A stretch of 64,000 bases of DNA from Channallabes apus (Eukaryota > Chordata > Actinopteri > Siluriformes > Clariidae). The position numbers and the translations under genes are program-made. The stretch's first letter is position 1. Each line of letters begins with the position of its first letter. The stretch spans positions 24,403,301 through 24,467,300 of the forward strand of contig CM060109.1 of assembly GCA_030522415.1 (NCBI GenBank). The letters run 5' to 3'. Shown piece by piece: positions 47,190 through 59,455 of the stretch. The notes beneath the pieces were generated by a model that worked only from the letters and a program-made list of their open reading frames with translations, ran no database searches and was not told the origin of the DNA.

Positions 47190-47455
47190 CATCTCATTTC
47201 GTCTCACCTCTTTATCCTCTATACAAGGTTGCGGGGGACCTGGAGAGAGGAGACTTAGGGCACAAAGTGAGGTATACCCTGGACAGGGTGCCAATCTATC
47301 ACAGCGAACAACCACATACACACACAAACACACACAGTCATTCACACACTACAGGCAATTTGGGAAGGCCAATTAGCCCAATCTGCATATGCAAACTCCA
47401 TGCACACAAAGGCTGGAATCCAACTTGAATGACTAAGCCACCGTGCCGCCAAAGA
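47190..47455 (-). repeat. tRNA-headed SINE-like repeat
   Basis: Reverse copy: CTCTATACAAGGTTGCGGGG, GTATACCCTGGACAGGGTGC, TACAGGCAATTTGGGAAGGC, then the head GACTAAGCCACCGTGCCGCC. The CCAAAGACATGC block is deleted. Confidence 0.78.
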
Positions 47456-48731
47456 AAACAATGCTTTGTATAATAATAATTATAATAGTATAATTTTTTA
47501 TTGCTGTATTGATGACTAAAGATCTTTTTATCCATTACTAACTCCGCCATGGATGGTCACAAAGCTGGCTGAAACAGGAGAAGGGTTGATCCCCTACCAT
47601 GGGCCTGTAAACCCTAGGCATGAAACCAGTGAAGAATGAATCAAACATAACCCTCTCCTCCAAGCATCAGCTAGGTACAGCAGAGGAAGACAGGCATACT
47701 GGTGTTCTGTCCAAGCCACAACACTATTGTTTCCTTAGAACTTTGATAGAAAATAAAATCAAGCTCACATTTAAATTCACTCACCTCATCTAAATTGTGA
47801 GAGTTTTCCAATTTCACCCAGTCATTCCCATCCAACATCTGCACCAGCAATAGTGAACCGAAACGCAAGCACAAAACCTAATTATCTACTTTCATGTTCT
47901 TAAAGAACATAATGCATAACATTTATTATAAAGATAGTTTTTTCTGTTTTTATGATGTGTTCTGAATCTAATCTATTTAGTATCTTAATGATAAATGGAC
48001 ATGCTGTACATATTTCTGGAGTGTTACACAGGAAAAAAAACAAGTAAGAAATTGTGTGTGCTGTAATTTGTTCATCCTCTGACGAATGTTGGTTTAACTG
48101 CGGTTATAAAACAAGGTGAATTTCAGCCAGGCAATTATTCTGCTCTTGTTCTACTCACATTTGGTGTCGCGAAGCGTGAAATGATTGCAAGTAGGGGCCG
48201 TGCTGGACTGTGAATAAGAGGGAGACACCTGTCTGGGGTAATAACTCAGCTTAGTTCAACCAGACCTGCATAGTGCTTAAACCAAAGCACACATTGCTAA
48301 TGAGGGGAGTCAGAGAAAATCATGTCTGCTGTGAGATCATATTGCATTTCACTTTTAGACTCATTGTTTAAACTGATTACTGCTCCAACAACATCCAACA
48401 ATATAACACACCCATGGATGATTATTGCGCTCAGGAAAGGAATTCACTTTTTTTTTTCTTTTTGCCTCATTGTACTTAAGACACTCTGATGAAACTAAAT
48501 GAAAGATGATGGAACCTGGAATGCATTTATTTCAAGAGGATTTGCAATGAATTCCCCTCCAGCACACAGCATTGCATTCATCTTCCACTTTTATTTGTTT
48601 TGACATCGTAACAGTGGTTTATTACCCTAATGTTTTCAGTTGTGCCGTATTAGGTCCATAATCAGTTTGAGTATTTTACACCTCGTGCTTCTTTTTGGCC
48701 CATTGCAAATGTCTGTAAATGTTTCTGTCTA

Positions 48732-49252
48732 CCGTTCAAAAGTTTTAGAACACTTGCAAATTTCTTTTTTTTGGTTTAGTGATTTATTTTCTACATTCTA
48801 CAACAATACTGGGGATAACACATACAGTATGGAATTAGGTAAATACGTAACAACAAGAAAAAGTTAGTTGTTATTTTAAGACACAGAGGTCGGCCTTTCT
48901 GTAATAGTTCTTGCGAGAACAGTATTGTCAAGTGCATTTGCAAAATCCGTTAAGCACCATAATGAAACTGGCTCTCATGAAGACCATCCCAGGAGGACCA
49001 AAACCTACCTCTGCTGCAGATGAGAAGTTCATTTAGAGTTATCAGCCTGAAAAATAAGCAATTAACAGCACCTCAGATTAGAGGCGTTATGAAGTCTTTA
49101 CAGAGCAGAAGGAGCAGAAACATCTCAATATCAACTGTTCATAGGAGATTAATGTATGTTTTGAACGCCTTCAGCATTCCTTTACAATGTAGAAATAAAT
49201 AAAACTCAGGAACCATCATGGAGTTAGAAAGTGATCTAAAACTTTTGAACGG
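48732..49252. mobile_element. Tc1-like element, internally deleted, both ends intact
   Basis: The ends are perfect 18-base inverted repeats (CCGTTCAAAAGTTTTAGA), and TA stands on each side at 48730-48731 and 49253-49254, the duplicated target of Tc1/mariner elements. The 521-base body retains short transposase-derived pieces (ATGAAACTGGCTCTCATGAA, AGGACCAAAACCTACCTC) in plus orientation but no full frame. Confidence 0.85.
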
Positions 49253-49254
49253 TA

Positions 49255-49259
<5 letters not shown>

Positions 49260-49333
<74 letters not shown>

Positions 49334-49361
49334 GTGTGTCTATGTCTATTACAGTAGGTTT

Positions 49362-49431
<70 letters not shown>
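49260..49431. repeat. (TA)n followed by (CA)n microsatellites
   Basis: TA run at 49260-49331 and CA run at 49365-49431, right beside the Tc1-like element. Confidence 0.95.
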
Positions 49432-49432
<1 letters not shown>

Positions 49433-49825
49433 CTCTTGGTTCTAAGTTGTCGGTTTGGCCCAATCCAACATATTTAACTCAGCATGTACACTTCGCTAGG
49501 CCGTTACTCCAGCTGAGATATCATAAGCTCACAGTCCATCAACACAGTCAATTGCAACTAAGGCAGGAACCACCAAGTGCACTGAGCTGCATGTTTTTGT
49601 TTCATAGTAATACAGTGACTTATTAACACTTAGTGTGAGAGTCAGTCATAAACATTTTATGTTTGCTCCCTTTAATGTTTGCTGCTGTAAATTTAATGTA
49701 CTGTTTCTTTAATTTCTCTTGTACCTTAATGATTTTCATTACTGACTCACCATCTTATTTTAAGAAAGCAGTAATACATACATGATGAAGCAAACCTAAA
49801 GTAGCATGAACTATTTTAATGCCTC

Positions 49826-50195
49826 TTCTTCTTCTTTGTCTTTCGGCTGTTCCCTTTCAGGGGTCGCCACAGCGAATCATCTGCCTCCATCTAACCCTAT
49901 CCTCTGCATCCTCTTCTCTCACACCAACTAACTTCATGTCCTCTCTCACTGCATCCATAAATCTCCTCTTTGGTCATCCTCTAGACCTCCTGCGTGGCAG
50001 TTCCAACCTCAGCATCCTTCTACCGATATATTCAACACTCTCTCCTCTGAACATGTCCAAACCACCTCAATCTGGCTTCTCTGACTTTATCTCCAAAACA
50101 TCTAACATGGGTTGTCCCTCTGATGAACTCATTCTTGATCCTATCCACCCTTGTCACTCCCAACTCTGCCTCCTGTCTTTTCTTCAGTGCATAAA
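49826..50195 (-). mobile_element. RTE-type LINE, 3' end
   Basis: Reverse of the 3' end at 62400-62728: CTTCTTCTTCTTTGTCTTTC, GGCTGTTCCCTTTCAGGGG, then antisense of the Arg-Gly-Arg-Pro-Lys region. It extends further 5' than the 31370 copy. Confidence 0.8.
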
Positions 50196-50861
50196 CTATT
50201 TTAATGCCAATTATACAAATCGAGCTCTGAATTCCTTATTTAAAGTATTTCGATTGTGAGATTTGCAGACTACTAACTTTGAAGAACTCTAACTTTATGA
50301 TAAATCATGGAAAATAGGATCCTGGGTTTGTTTTGCAGATCAAATTCCGGTTGTCAGCCACACATTTAAGTTTCCTTGAACTTCTAACGACTCCTGGAGC
50401 TGGTCTTGAAGTTGCAGCCAGATGTTTTGTAATAAATATTGTTCACCTGGTTGAACAACTCGCAGAGCATTCCTGAGTAGAGCTATTGCACTTCAGCCTT
50501 TACTGAAACAAAAACAGACACCAAAAGCCTGACAGAACTTAGACGTGACCAGAAATCATAAATGCTTCTATTTCAGAGTGACATTCAGAAATATACAAAA
50601 GACCACATATAAAGTATGCCTAGTCATACACATCATGCTTCCAATTCCAAGGATATAAATCTAGCATTTTTGAAAATGTGAAAAAATTGAAAATAAGCAA
50701 GGTGAAGAAAAAAAAAACATATTGAATTTGTTGTCCAAAAGCACAAAGTTTTAATGACATCCAGTGTGACTGTGACAGTATCGTGGGTGGAAAAAGCAAT
50801 GTGTTACACATCAGAGGGTCAAACTGCATGTACGATAGTGAGAAAGTGAGAGTGAAAGAAG

Positions 50862-50864
<3 letters not shown>

Positions 50865-50909
<45 letters not shown>
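50865..50909. repeat. (GA)n microsatellite
   Basis: About twenty-two AG units. Confidence 0.95.
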
Positions 50910-50911
<2 letters not shown>

Positions 50912-51615
50912 CTACAACAGGCTGAGCAGATGGAAAAGTTCTGCACAGAGGAATGCTTGGAGCCAGAAGGAGTCGAGGCTCCATCGAACCCAGTAAACAC
51001 GTGCAGGGAAGGGGAAAAAATTGCCACGTTGAACAGTTGCATAAAGCAAGAACAGATTCAAAGCAAAATCAGGTCATGTTAAAAAGAATACAACCAGTTG
51101 GTGCGTTTCCCAGCCTGTTTCTTCATTGTTGATTTATAGTTCCAACTTTATTGTGACTATACACTAAGAACAAAATAAAATGCAGATTTTAGATGTTTTA
51201 CACCCATTTTCTATATACTGTAGTGGCAAGATTTTACTCCAAGATTACTCAAGTTGCATATATTACTGTAACTTTTACAAAAAGACTTTCCTGTACATTG
51301 TATAGCTTACTCAATACCATCTGAAATATGCATTATTTGTGCAAAAATCCAAATCAAAACATGCATTAACATGTAATCAATAGCTAGGGGTGATCTTCAG
51401 TGTAAAATGTACAGTAGATGCTTCCAAACACGTTTTTTATTGGATATGTAGACAGATGTAACAAATGTCGATGCTCTGAGTAGTGCCAAACAAGTGGAAA
51501 GACTTTGAACATACAGTGTCAATCATGTACTGTATTAATCATATCCTATGAGTGACATCTTAAGGTTGATTAAGATTGAATACTGTAAGTGTCATTACGA
51601 GTTCAACTCATACAC

Positions 51616-52022
51616 GATCAGCCATAACATTAGCACATTACCCTTGATTATTAATTATATACCAGTAAAGTGATGACACTCAGGGCTTACCCGTGACCAC
51701 GGGGACCAAAGTCCCGCCTGTCTGGTCTGATTCCACAGAAAAGCTAATGAAGCATAAATTACCAAAATAGTCAATGCTGGCTATTTTAGAAAGGTACCAA
51801 ATTTCCCATATCACGAACTGATAAAGCACCATCGCATGAACTGGACAAACAAGTCCAATCCATGGAGGCTTCGCTCCGCAAACCTCAGCACCCAAAGGAT
51901 CTGCTATCAATATCTTAGTGCCAGACACTACAGTACACAGCCACTGGCCTTGCAGAACCACACCGTGTGGGGCCAGAGCTGAACCAAACCCCATGTGGTG
52001 CTTTTAATGTTATGACTGATCA
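51616..52022 (+). mobile_element. Tc1-like DNA transposon remnant (family 1), both ends present
   Basis: The left end GATCAGCCATAACATTAGC mirrors the right end TTTTAATGTTATGACTGATC. The interior has GCTGGCTATTTTAGAAAGGT and GGACAAACAAGTCCAATCCA, pieces of the same transposase as at 1333-1810. The centre is deleted. Confidence 0.8.
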
Positions 52023-53362
52023 GTTTGTCTGTCCACTGTTAACATGGCCAACCTGATATTTCATAGTATTTAGATGTTTGAAAGGTCTCAAATTCCATTT
52101 TCAGGCACAAAGACAATCGCACAGCACTGAAATGCCACGTGACAAAGCCTAGGCATTTACCTAGCTAATGGCAGCCATCTGTTTCGAAAAATGTGACGTC
52201 AGGTGTTTTGCTTGAAATGGTAGCGATTAGGCTTGACCTACACTGTAAGCCCTGATCCATATATGGAGTCCATTTGCGGTCTGCACAACTGTGAATGAAA
52301 CCTTATTATCAGCCACACACCCGGCCTCGCTTTCAGAGCCCGGTGAAGCTAATGAGCTCTTCACTGGCTCACAACCTGTCTTCACAAATAAATCACTCTT
52401 TCTGTCTCCACACATCTCCATTATTGTTTCCTAGCATTGGTACTGTTCCACAGAGCAAACTGTGGGTGGAACAAAAAGGCTGGAGTGATATATACAGTAT
52501 ATATTTTTTTTCATTTGAAAAGCTGTCAAGTGAGCTTCTTTTTTTATGGGGACAAAAGAAAAAAAAAAGCTGCCATTTATAGCAAGGAATTGCCTAATAA
52601 GGGTGGTCTGGGTGCAGTTGTTTTAAGAGATTAAGATGACCGCCATGTCACACAAGTGAGCCTTTTATGAACCATTGTAATGTTGTTGTCTAATGGTTCA
52701 AAGACAAGGACTGATAAATAAAAGGCTCACTTTTTTTTAATGATTCAGTTCCAGAATTCACAAGTTGTTGGGTTTTTAGAAGAAAAAAAAGACACAGCCC
52801 ATCAGAACACCTTAAATACTGTTTGACAGAGAGGACTTTTACTACTGTGACCAAAAATCATAAGATTTTGATATAACCAAAAATTTTAAAGGTGACATCT
52901 TCAATGTTTAATGTAGTGTAGGTAGGAGTGCAGATTCAGAGGCCACTGCATTCATGCTCATGGAGCTAATGGACTGTATTTGAAGACAAATATTGAAACA
53001 GCACAAAGCTCAAGGTCTTACTATTCAGAAGTAGCACTAATTATGAGAACTGGAAGTTAAAGTGCCTTTTGGAAGAAGTGTTCAGAATTGTACATGCAAT
53101 AGTACTCATTCTGGAAAAAAAAATCAAATGTAGCACTTTGAAAGGGTTTGAGCTCGAGTAAAAAATAATGATTGAAATTAAAATGAGGCCCCTGTAGCTA
53201 ATGACAAATGGAACATCAAAAGCTTCCATTAGTGGCGGACAAAGGCTTTTACAAGTTAAGGTCGTATTTTTTTCCACACCTCATACTTGATCCTGATGTG
53301 TGTGACGCTAAAATAAGGAAGCCATATGTTATCCATTTGAAATGGTCTGTAATAATACTTAC

Positions 53363-53565
53363 CACCACAGGTCTTCCCGTCATATGTTGCACAGACCCAG
53401 TCATGGCATTCACACCGTGGCCCATAATACATCCCTGGCTCACTGACTTGGCATATACAGACCCCACACACACACACTCCTCTCCCACTGCAGATCAGCC
53501 CATCGGAGGTCCGGCATCTTCTCTGCGAGGCATCGGTGGATAGTTTACATTTTCCACCCACCTTC
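53363..53565 (-). CDS. itgbl1: itgbl1 exon 2, first integrin EGF-like module
   Basis: 203 bases entered in phase 2 and left in phase 1. The acceptor is a TTTCAG ending at 53566 and the donor is GTAAGT at 53362. The translation starts [17 protein letters not shown] and continues through [15 protein letters not shown] and [11 protein letters not shown] to end at TCG. This spaced-cysteine layout (CxCGxCxC, then CxCxxxxC) is the integrin-type EGF module, and the exon corresponds to the first repeat of mammalian ITGBL1, including the Val-Ser-Glu-Pro-Gly-Met segment. In the family these modules form a rigid disulphide-bonded rod outside the cell. No frame disruption is visible. The TATAC-rich stretch just upstream of the acceptor is a weak polypyrimidine tract. 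Confidence 0.95.
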
Positions 53566-53729
53566 CTGAAACATATACAGTACAGACATTTGTTCATCTC
53601 TGTGACCTGTGGCCTATAACACCCAAGTGCCATTTCTTTTATTTCTGTAATGCAATGTGCTCAATGGTTGTGTAAATCTATATTACAGAATGTTGTTTTT
53701 ACAGCAGTAAAAAGTTAGCAGTGGGACTA

Positions 53730-54185
53730 GAAGGCGTGAGCACATTACCCCGGTCTTAGCTTCACTACACTGGCTTCCTGTCCGTTTCAGGATTGAGTTT
53801 AAGATTTTATTGCTTTTACATATTCGCACTCCCGTTAGAGAACTGAGGTCGTCTAATCAGTTGCTCCTGGATGTTCCGAGAGCCAGATTAAAATGTAAAG
53901 GTGAGCGAGCTTTTTCAGTGGACCGAAGTTGTGGAACGATTTACCTGCTCACATAAAGTCTGCTCAGAGTGTTGAAATTTTTAAGTCATTACTTAAGTCA
54001 CACTTATATTCTTTGGCTTTTATTTCTTGAGTTGAGTTTTTGAGACTTTTTGATAACTTTTAATGTATTGATTGATTGTGTGTGATCATCTTTTTAGCGA
54101 TTGTGAAGCACTTTGGTCAACCATGGTTGTTTTTTAAATGTGCTATATAAATAACTAAACTAAACTAACTAAACTAAACTAGCAG
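53730..54185 (+). mobile_element. LINE 3' end (Rex1/CR1-like), tail CTAAA
   Basis: CTTCACTACACTGGCTTCCTGTCC encodes the Leu-His-Trp-Leu-Pro-type end of a reverse transcriptase protein. GAAGCACTTTGGTCAACCAT and TGCTATATAAATAACTAAAC form the 3' tail with repeated CTAAA. It lies in intron 1 near exon 2. Confidence 0.65.
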
Positions 54186-55271
54186 TGAACCCTACTGTAT
54201 GGTCCTAGTAGGGGGCGGAGTTTATATGGTTTAAACATTATTAATTAAAATTAAATTGTCAGGAATTTGTACATTCATTATTTTTGTTGCTGTTTTTTTT
54301 TTTTTTTGCCCAGTTGCTGTACATGCTATACATATAGACATATTTATATTCTCTATTCAGGGAGAATTTATATATTTTAGGAGGTATTTCTAAACTTTAT
54401 GTTCTTTCTACATGGAGGATGTGCCACATCATATAATAATAACTTTAATAATAAAAAATGTTATCTCATCTTTGATAAGGCACCATGTTGAGATTCGTAC
54501 TTCATCGTTTAGGAAAGGAGTCTCTGGTGTCAATGCTTCGTAACAGAGATAAAGTTTCCCACCATGAGTCAGAATCTTCCACAGAGTCTTCAGTAAAAAA
54601 AAAATACAGTGTTTCTGTTTCACAAAAGTTTTACAGATGGGAACAGAAACTCTGAGGACATAAATTATCACACCCACTCTAGACTATACAGACTCACATC
54701 AGGAGTAAAGCTGCGTGGCTTATCTCCAAGTTGCAGAAAGATCTACTAAACAACATTATTACAAACATTAATGACGTTTCACTATGTTCCTTTAAATTTT
54801 TACAGCTATTTCCTAGACAGAACTCATAATTCGCATCACAGTATTACAACCTGATCAGTACTGTAGGTGGTGACAACATATTAAACAAATATTAACCCTA
54901 TTGAAATTGTATATTTATTATATCGTAATATGCTGTACGAATATACGAACAAAAAGCTAACCATTCGCTTCCCATAGAGGAATGTCCTCACCACCCACAG
55001 GTATGTTCTCCATTGGGACACACACTGGAAAAAGATCTTAGACTCCATAAGAGAGTTTTAATGCCGTGTTTAATCTGGTTTATTAGTATGAAAATGGTTC
55101 CCTAATTGAAAGTAAAATCCCTAATGGAAACCTACTGAAGTATGATGGAATATGTTAAGCCATACATTCCATGATAGAATCCATGTAAGATTTTTGTAGA
55201 GAAATTGTAATACATATATTTATTACATCCTATAATCTTCTATTGTTTACACATGCAAACGGTTCCTGTTT

Positions 55272-55705
55272 TTAGTTGGCAGGAGTGGCACCTGGTTTGG
55301 TCTTATGCTGCTGTAGTCCATCTGCTTCAAGGCTTGATGTGTCATGCATATATAAATTTTCTTCGGCGTACCTCGGTTGTAACAAGATGTTATTTGAGTT
55401 AGTGTTGACTTTTTATCAGCTTGAAAAAGTCTGGACATTCTTCACTGACCTTTGGCATCAACAGTGCATTTTCATCCAGAGGAATGCCACCTATACTAGA
55501 TACTTTTTCAGAACTTTTTTTTTCCAGACTGTTCTTTGTAAACCCTAGAGATGCTTATGCATGAAAATCCCAGCAAATCAGCAATTTCATGAAAATTCAA
55601 AGCAGTTCATAAATGCACTGGGTTGCTGCCCATTGACTGGCTGATTAGATATTTGTGTGAATAAGCAGTTGGACAGGTGTACCTAATGAAGTGGCCAGTG
55701 AGTGT
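55272..55705 (-). mobile_element. Tc1-like DNA transposon remnant (family 2), reverse
   Basis: GGTTTGGTCTTATGCTGCTG, CGTACCTCGGTTGTAACAAG and ATCCAGAGGAATGCCACC are antisense transposase sequence. The right end TGTACCTAATGAAGTGGCCA is the family terminus. It is partly deleted in the middle. Confidence 0.8.
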
Positions 55706-55743
55706 TAATAATGGTCTCAGTCAAAAACAATATTACACTATAA

Positions 55744-55833
55744 AAATAACTTGCAGCTAAACATAACATGACAAGCCTCTACTTTAAATAATAAAATGGA
55801 TGCTTGTCATGTTATGTTTAGCTGCCAATTATT
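55744..55833. repeat. perfect 24-bp inverted repeat with 25-base loop
   Basis: Positions 55753-55776 and 55802-55825 are exact reverse complements (arm begins GCAGCTAAACATAACATG). Pairing extends about eight more bases outward with two mismatches. The RNA would fold into a hairpin of about 90 bases. It starts 39 bases after a Tc1-like end and lies in intron 1. Confidence 0.85.
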
Positions 55834-56244
55834 TCTTTTTTTTTTGTTTAATATTGTTTTAAGCTAGGACAAACTTCTTAGGGTCTTAAACTATTGCTGA
55901 TACACTATGCAACCTAATAAGTTTACATTAAATCTTTTTTCTTTCTTTCTTTCTAGCTGCACAATAGGTACATACATGCATAATAATAAATTATATATAG
56001 ATATTCAAAAAACTGCAGAATATAAAACAAATTACAAAAATATTACAAACTAGTTCATAAATCCTGAAAAATCACCACTTAATTGGCTTTATTTCAGATG
56101 CTTTTCTTACCATAAAAGTCTTTAGTGGGCTGTTCAATTAAGACAAAGAGGAAATAAATAAATAAATCTGAAATGAAAACACCAGGGACATTCTTTTTTC
56201 TGGTCAGATTTTTATGAATACTATGAATCTAAAATTTAATAGGG

Positions 56245-56570
56245 CGGAATACTCACTCACTCACTTATCGTCTATAACGCTTTATCCTGTAGACAGGGTA
56301 CTCTCTAGACCGTGGCTGTCCCAGGAGACTTAGGGCATGACGCAGTGTACACCTTGAGTGGGGTGCTAAACCATCGTAGGCTCTCATTAAAAAATCTATG
56401 GGAAAGTTAGTAACGCCAGCTAGCCTAATCTACATGTCTTTGAACTGTGGGAGGAAACCAAAGTACCCAGAGGAAACGCATCAAGCACACGGAGAACATG
56501 CAAACTCCATGCACCTGGTGGTGCAAGGTGACAGTGCTAACCTCTACGCCATCGTGCCACTCAGATGGAA
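56245..56570 (-). repeat. tRNA-headed SINE-like repeat
   Basis: Reverse copy: CTATAACGCTTTATCCTGTA, GACTTAGGGCATGACGCAGT, CTACATGTCTTTGAACTGTG, GGTGCAAGGTGACAGTGCTA, ending near GCCATCGTGCCACTC. Confidence 0.75.
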
Positions 56571-57257
56571 TCAAGTGCAACTTATTTCAACACGCTTTCA
56601 ATGCATCTCAAGTATCATTTTTAATTAGATTCCCTGACTGTGTGTCAATTATAAGAGCTGTGACATTAGTACCAACATGCACCTGTTGTGAATAAACTGA
56701 CAGAAATAAATCAATGCATTCCATTCCGCATGTCTGTGGCAGATCAAACCTTTTCAAAAGTTATTTTAGAAATAGTTAATTAGCTCATCTGCGGCAGTAT
56801 TTCTTTGCTACTGATTCTGCCACTGAATCCTGTAGGCATGCAACAGAAGAAGAAAAACAGTTTGGACCATCTGTAGCAAGACTGGATCAAATCCAATTGT
56901 GGAATTTTGCCAGACCACAAAGGAAGTGCTTATAATAGTAGGATTCGAGTTGAATCCCTTTCATTGTTACATTTAACTATACCATAGAGACAAAATATTA
57001 TTCCTGTGCAGAGTAAATGCACAAACTACAGTCAATAAAACTATTCACAAAAGAAAAAAAAAACACAAATGATTTAAACTGAACTTAACAAAAAGATTTT
57101 TTATGAATTCTGAATAAACAAAAGAAGAAATACTTATGGTATGAAACATGGCTTACAGTATGTTACAAAGTTTTTCCACTGTAGCTAGAAGCTTGCAAGT
57201 CGGTAAAACTCAGATGAAAATGTAGGCTGATGAGAGAAAGAAAGTTGCTGAACTCAC

Positions 57258-57349
57258 CCCAGTGATTGCAGTAAACTTTCTTCAATGACTAAGAATAAAA
57301 TCAGAAACAAAGAACCTAAGATAGAGTTCACCAGAGCCTCTGCATTCAT
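57258..57349 (-). CDS. itgbl1: itgbl1 exon 1, signal peptide (predicted)
   Basis: An ATG at 57349 opens 30 codons plus two bases. Residues 10-22 are strongly hydrophobic (core LGSLFLILFLVI), as expected for a secretory signal peptide, which this secreted protein needs. The reading runs into a consensus donor, GTGAGT, at 57257. The exon ends in phase 2, which is exactly the phase required by the acceptor of exon 2, so the joining codon is GGG (Gly). The base at -3 of the ATG is A, a fair Kozak context. In-frame upstream ATGs at 57544 and 57472 would give a longer, less signal-like N-terminus, so I chose 57349. The N-terminus shows no clear similarity to the mammalian signal peptide, as is common. 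The n-region contains a glutamate, which is slightly unusual. Transcript data would settle it. Confidence 0.62.
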
Positions 57350-57569
57350 GTTTAGATCCCCACAAGAAATCTGAAGTAAAATGCCTTCAGGAATTTCCAC
57401 TTTCCCAAGCAGAGGGAGAGCGGGCTGGCCAAAACCGGCTCCAACTCTTCGGAGGCCAATAGCGCTCTCCATGCGAGTGCCTTTGATTCGATTTGACTCT
57501 TGCTGCCGAAGGCAGGAGGTGGATTCTAATGTGCAGCTAGACATCAAATAAAAATAAAGACAGCTATAA

Positions 57570-58035
57570 TTTAAGACAATTGTGTAGATGAATAGTTTAA
57601 AAATATACTTTTCCTTAACACAGTAACTACATACAGAGACAGTAATAAAAGCAGGGTTTTTTTTGTAAAAAGTTTATTACAAATGTCTGTGTACTGCAGA
57701 TGGGAACAGTTTATAAAAGTACACCAGAAATCATAGACAGACGCTGTTCTTTTAAACTGGAGCCTCTGATAGTTAAATGCACTCCCATTTACCTTCTGTT
57801 TGAGGTTACAGCTGTTATAGTCACAGCTGTTTATGATAACATAGATTTAGGCTGCTCAGAGCTATAAAATAACAGCAGAGCATCTATCCTAAAGCATATT
57901 ATAAGCAATGATGTTAACTGAACAATAAATCTGAACAATAAATCAAGTGTTTTACTAGATGGAAAAATATAACAAACATGATTTCTTGTGGGGATCTGGT
58001 AATATGACAGATCATCAATCCATACTTTCAATCAT
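57570..58035. other. presumed upstream region of itgbl1, no gene seen
   Basis: AT-rich sequence upstream of exon 1. I found no CpG island or convincing TATA/initiator pair. If 57349 is the true start, the promoter or a noncoding 5' exon should lie here or further right. Confidence 0.4.
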
Positions 58036-58039
58036 GCAT

Positions 58040-59250
58040 TGCCCACTGGAGAAGTTCAACCCAACACCCAGAAGAAGCTTCCTTGCAGGTGCAGGATTAC
58101 TATTTGGAATATAATATAGGAACTGAAGGAGTAAACATCAACTGGACTGTGCTACATAAAGAACTTAGTTGACAATGTTGCTGTTAACATACTCATCCAG
58201 GTGTACCCCAATCAAAAGCCCTGGGTGACAAAGGAGGTCAAAACTTGCTTGCAAGAACTATTCACTACTTACAAGTCTGGCAACAAAGCCCTATACAGCA
58301 CCATTGATGCCAACTAGTGATGGAAAGTTTGAATCATTTTAGTGACTTTGAATATTGTTCATAAAAATGAACAAAACTTTTTTTGAGTCATTTAGTTCAT
58401 TTCGTTCTTTTGATCAGAAATTAAATAAAATGTTAAATTTCCATAAACAGACCTCCAAACATGTCTACATACACAAATTTTGGCTATAGTTCCAGTAATG
58501 AAAATATTACAATGCAGCTAAGGACATACAGTATTATGATAAACAGAATGAGCAGTTCACCTCTCATATCTTCTGGTCTGAGTTGTCCGTTCTTTTGAAT
58601 CTATTGCACTGCATAGCATCTACGGGAGTCACGTGACAAAAGAACGAACAAATCAGACCAAAGACTCAAAGGTAACTACTCATTTCTGCAGCAAATCAAA
58701 GCCAACCTCCCACCAGAATCTTAGGCGGAGACAAAACAGGCCACAGGAACGAAGTCTATAGACTGGCACTGTGGTCTCCAGAGATCAATACCATGGTCAA
58801 CTTCAGCTGAACATAACAACCTCAACATAAAAATTGCTCCTTGACCACCAATCCCACTTCCTGAGGATCCTTAGGAAATGCAATCTGCAGGACAAGCTTC
58901 TGTTGTTTTACTACTGCTGTTCCACTGAGAGCCTGCTGACATGCTGTATCTCTGCATGGTATGCTAGCTGTTTGACAGCAGACAGGAGAGCTCTTTAGAC
59001 AGTCACCAACACCTCCCCAGCTGCACACAGCTCTCCTTGAAGGACTTATTGAGCTCTCGCTGCCTCAATAGAGCAACCAACATATTGAAAGACCCATTAC
59101 ACTCTGTACATCATTTATTTGAACTGTTGCCCTCTGGGAGATGTTTCACTTTCACAAACACATACAGTATCACAAACAAAAAGTTTTTACTCTAGAGCCA
59201 TACAAGAGCCAAACACTGGCACTGACTGTCTAGAATTATCTGTCCTACAC
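58040..59250 (+). mobile_element. LINE remnant, split
   Basis: At 58190-58318 the frame gives Val-Tyr-Pro-Asn-Gln-Lys-Pro-Trp-Val-Thr-Lys-Glu-Val, a linker motif of fish LINE proteins. At about 58850-59140 comes the C-terminal part (TTCCTGAGGATCCTTAGGAA, TGCTGTATCTCTGCATGGTA, GAACTGTTGCCCTCTGGGAG). Between them 58316-58690 holds an unrelated AT-rich segment that may be a nonautonomous DNA element. All frames are broken. Confidence 0.6.
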
Positions 59251-59354
59251 TCTTACATTTCATTTTACAAGCTTTTCAATAATACAAGCTGTATTATTTC
59301 AAGCCATACTACATTTATACACATCCATTGTAGTTCAGCTGTTTCTTTATTCTT

Positions 59355-59455
<101 letters not shown>

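Larger units (their letters stand above)
845..57349 (-). other. itgbl1: itgbl1 gene span (5' and central part; 3' end outside window)
   Basis: Eight coding exons on the minus strand together encode a signal peptide followed by cysteine-rich integrin-type EGF modules. Their order and sequence follow vertebrate integrin beta-like 1 (ITGBL1, also called TIED), a secreted extracellular protein with no transmembrane or cytoplasmic integrin tail. Exon lengths in coding bases are 92, 203, 147, 123, 141, 141, 147 and 117, summing to 1111 (370 codons plus one base). The human protein has about 494 residues, so roughly the last 120 residues should be encoded left of position 1. Introns are about 3.7, 11.4, 2.6, 2.4, 3.1, 2.5 and 29.6 kb. 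Every intron after the first is phase 1, so each of exons 3 to 8 could be skipped without a frameshift. The exons are seen directly; the name rests on family recognition. Confidence 0.93.

Noticed and set aside
845..57349. A true integrin beta subunit gene
   Set aside because: The modules match ITGBL1-specific segments (for example the Asp-Trp-Gly-Asp-Ile-His part of exon 6), and the signal-peptide exon joins directly to the EGF modules, with no ligand-binding I-like domain exons between.
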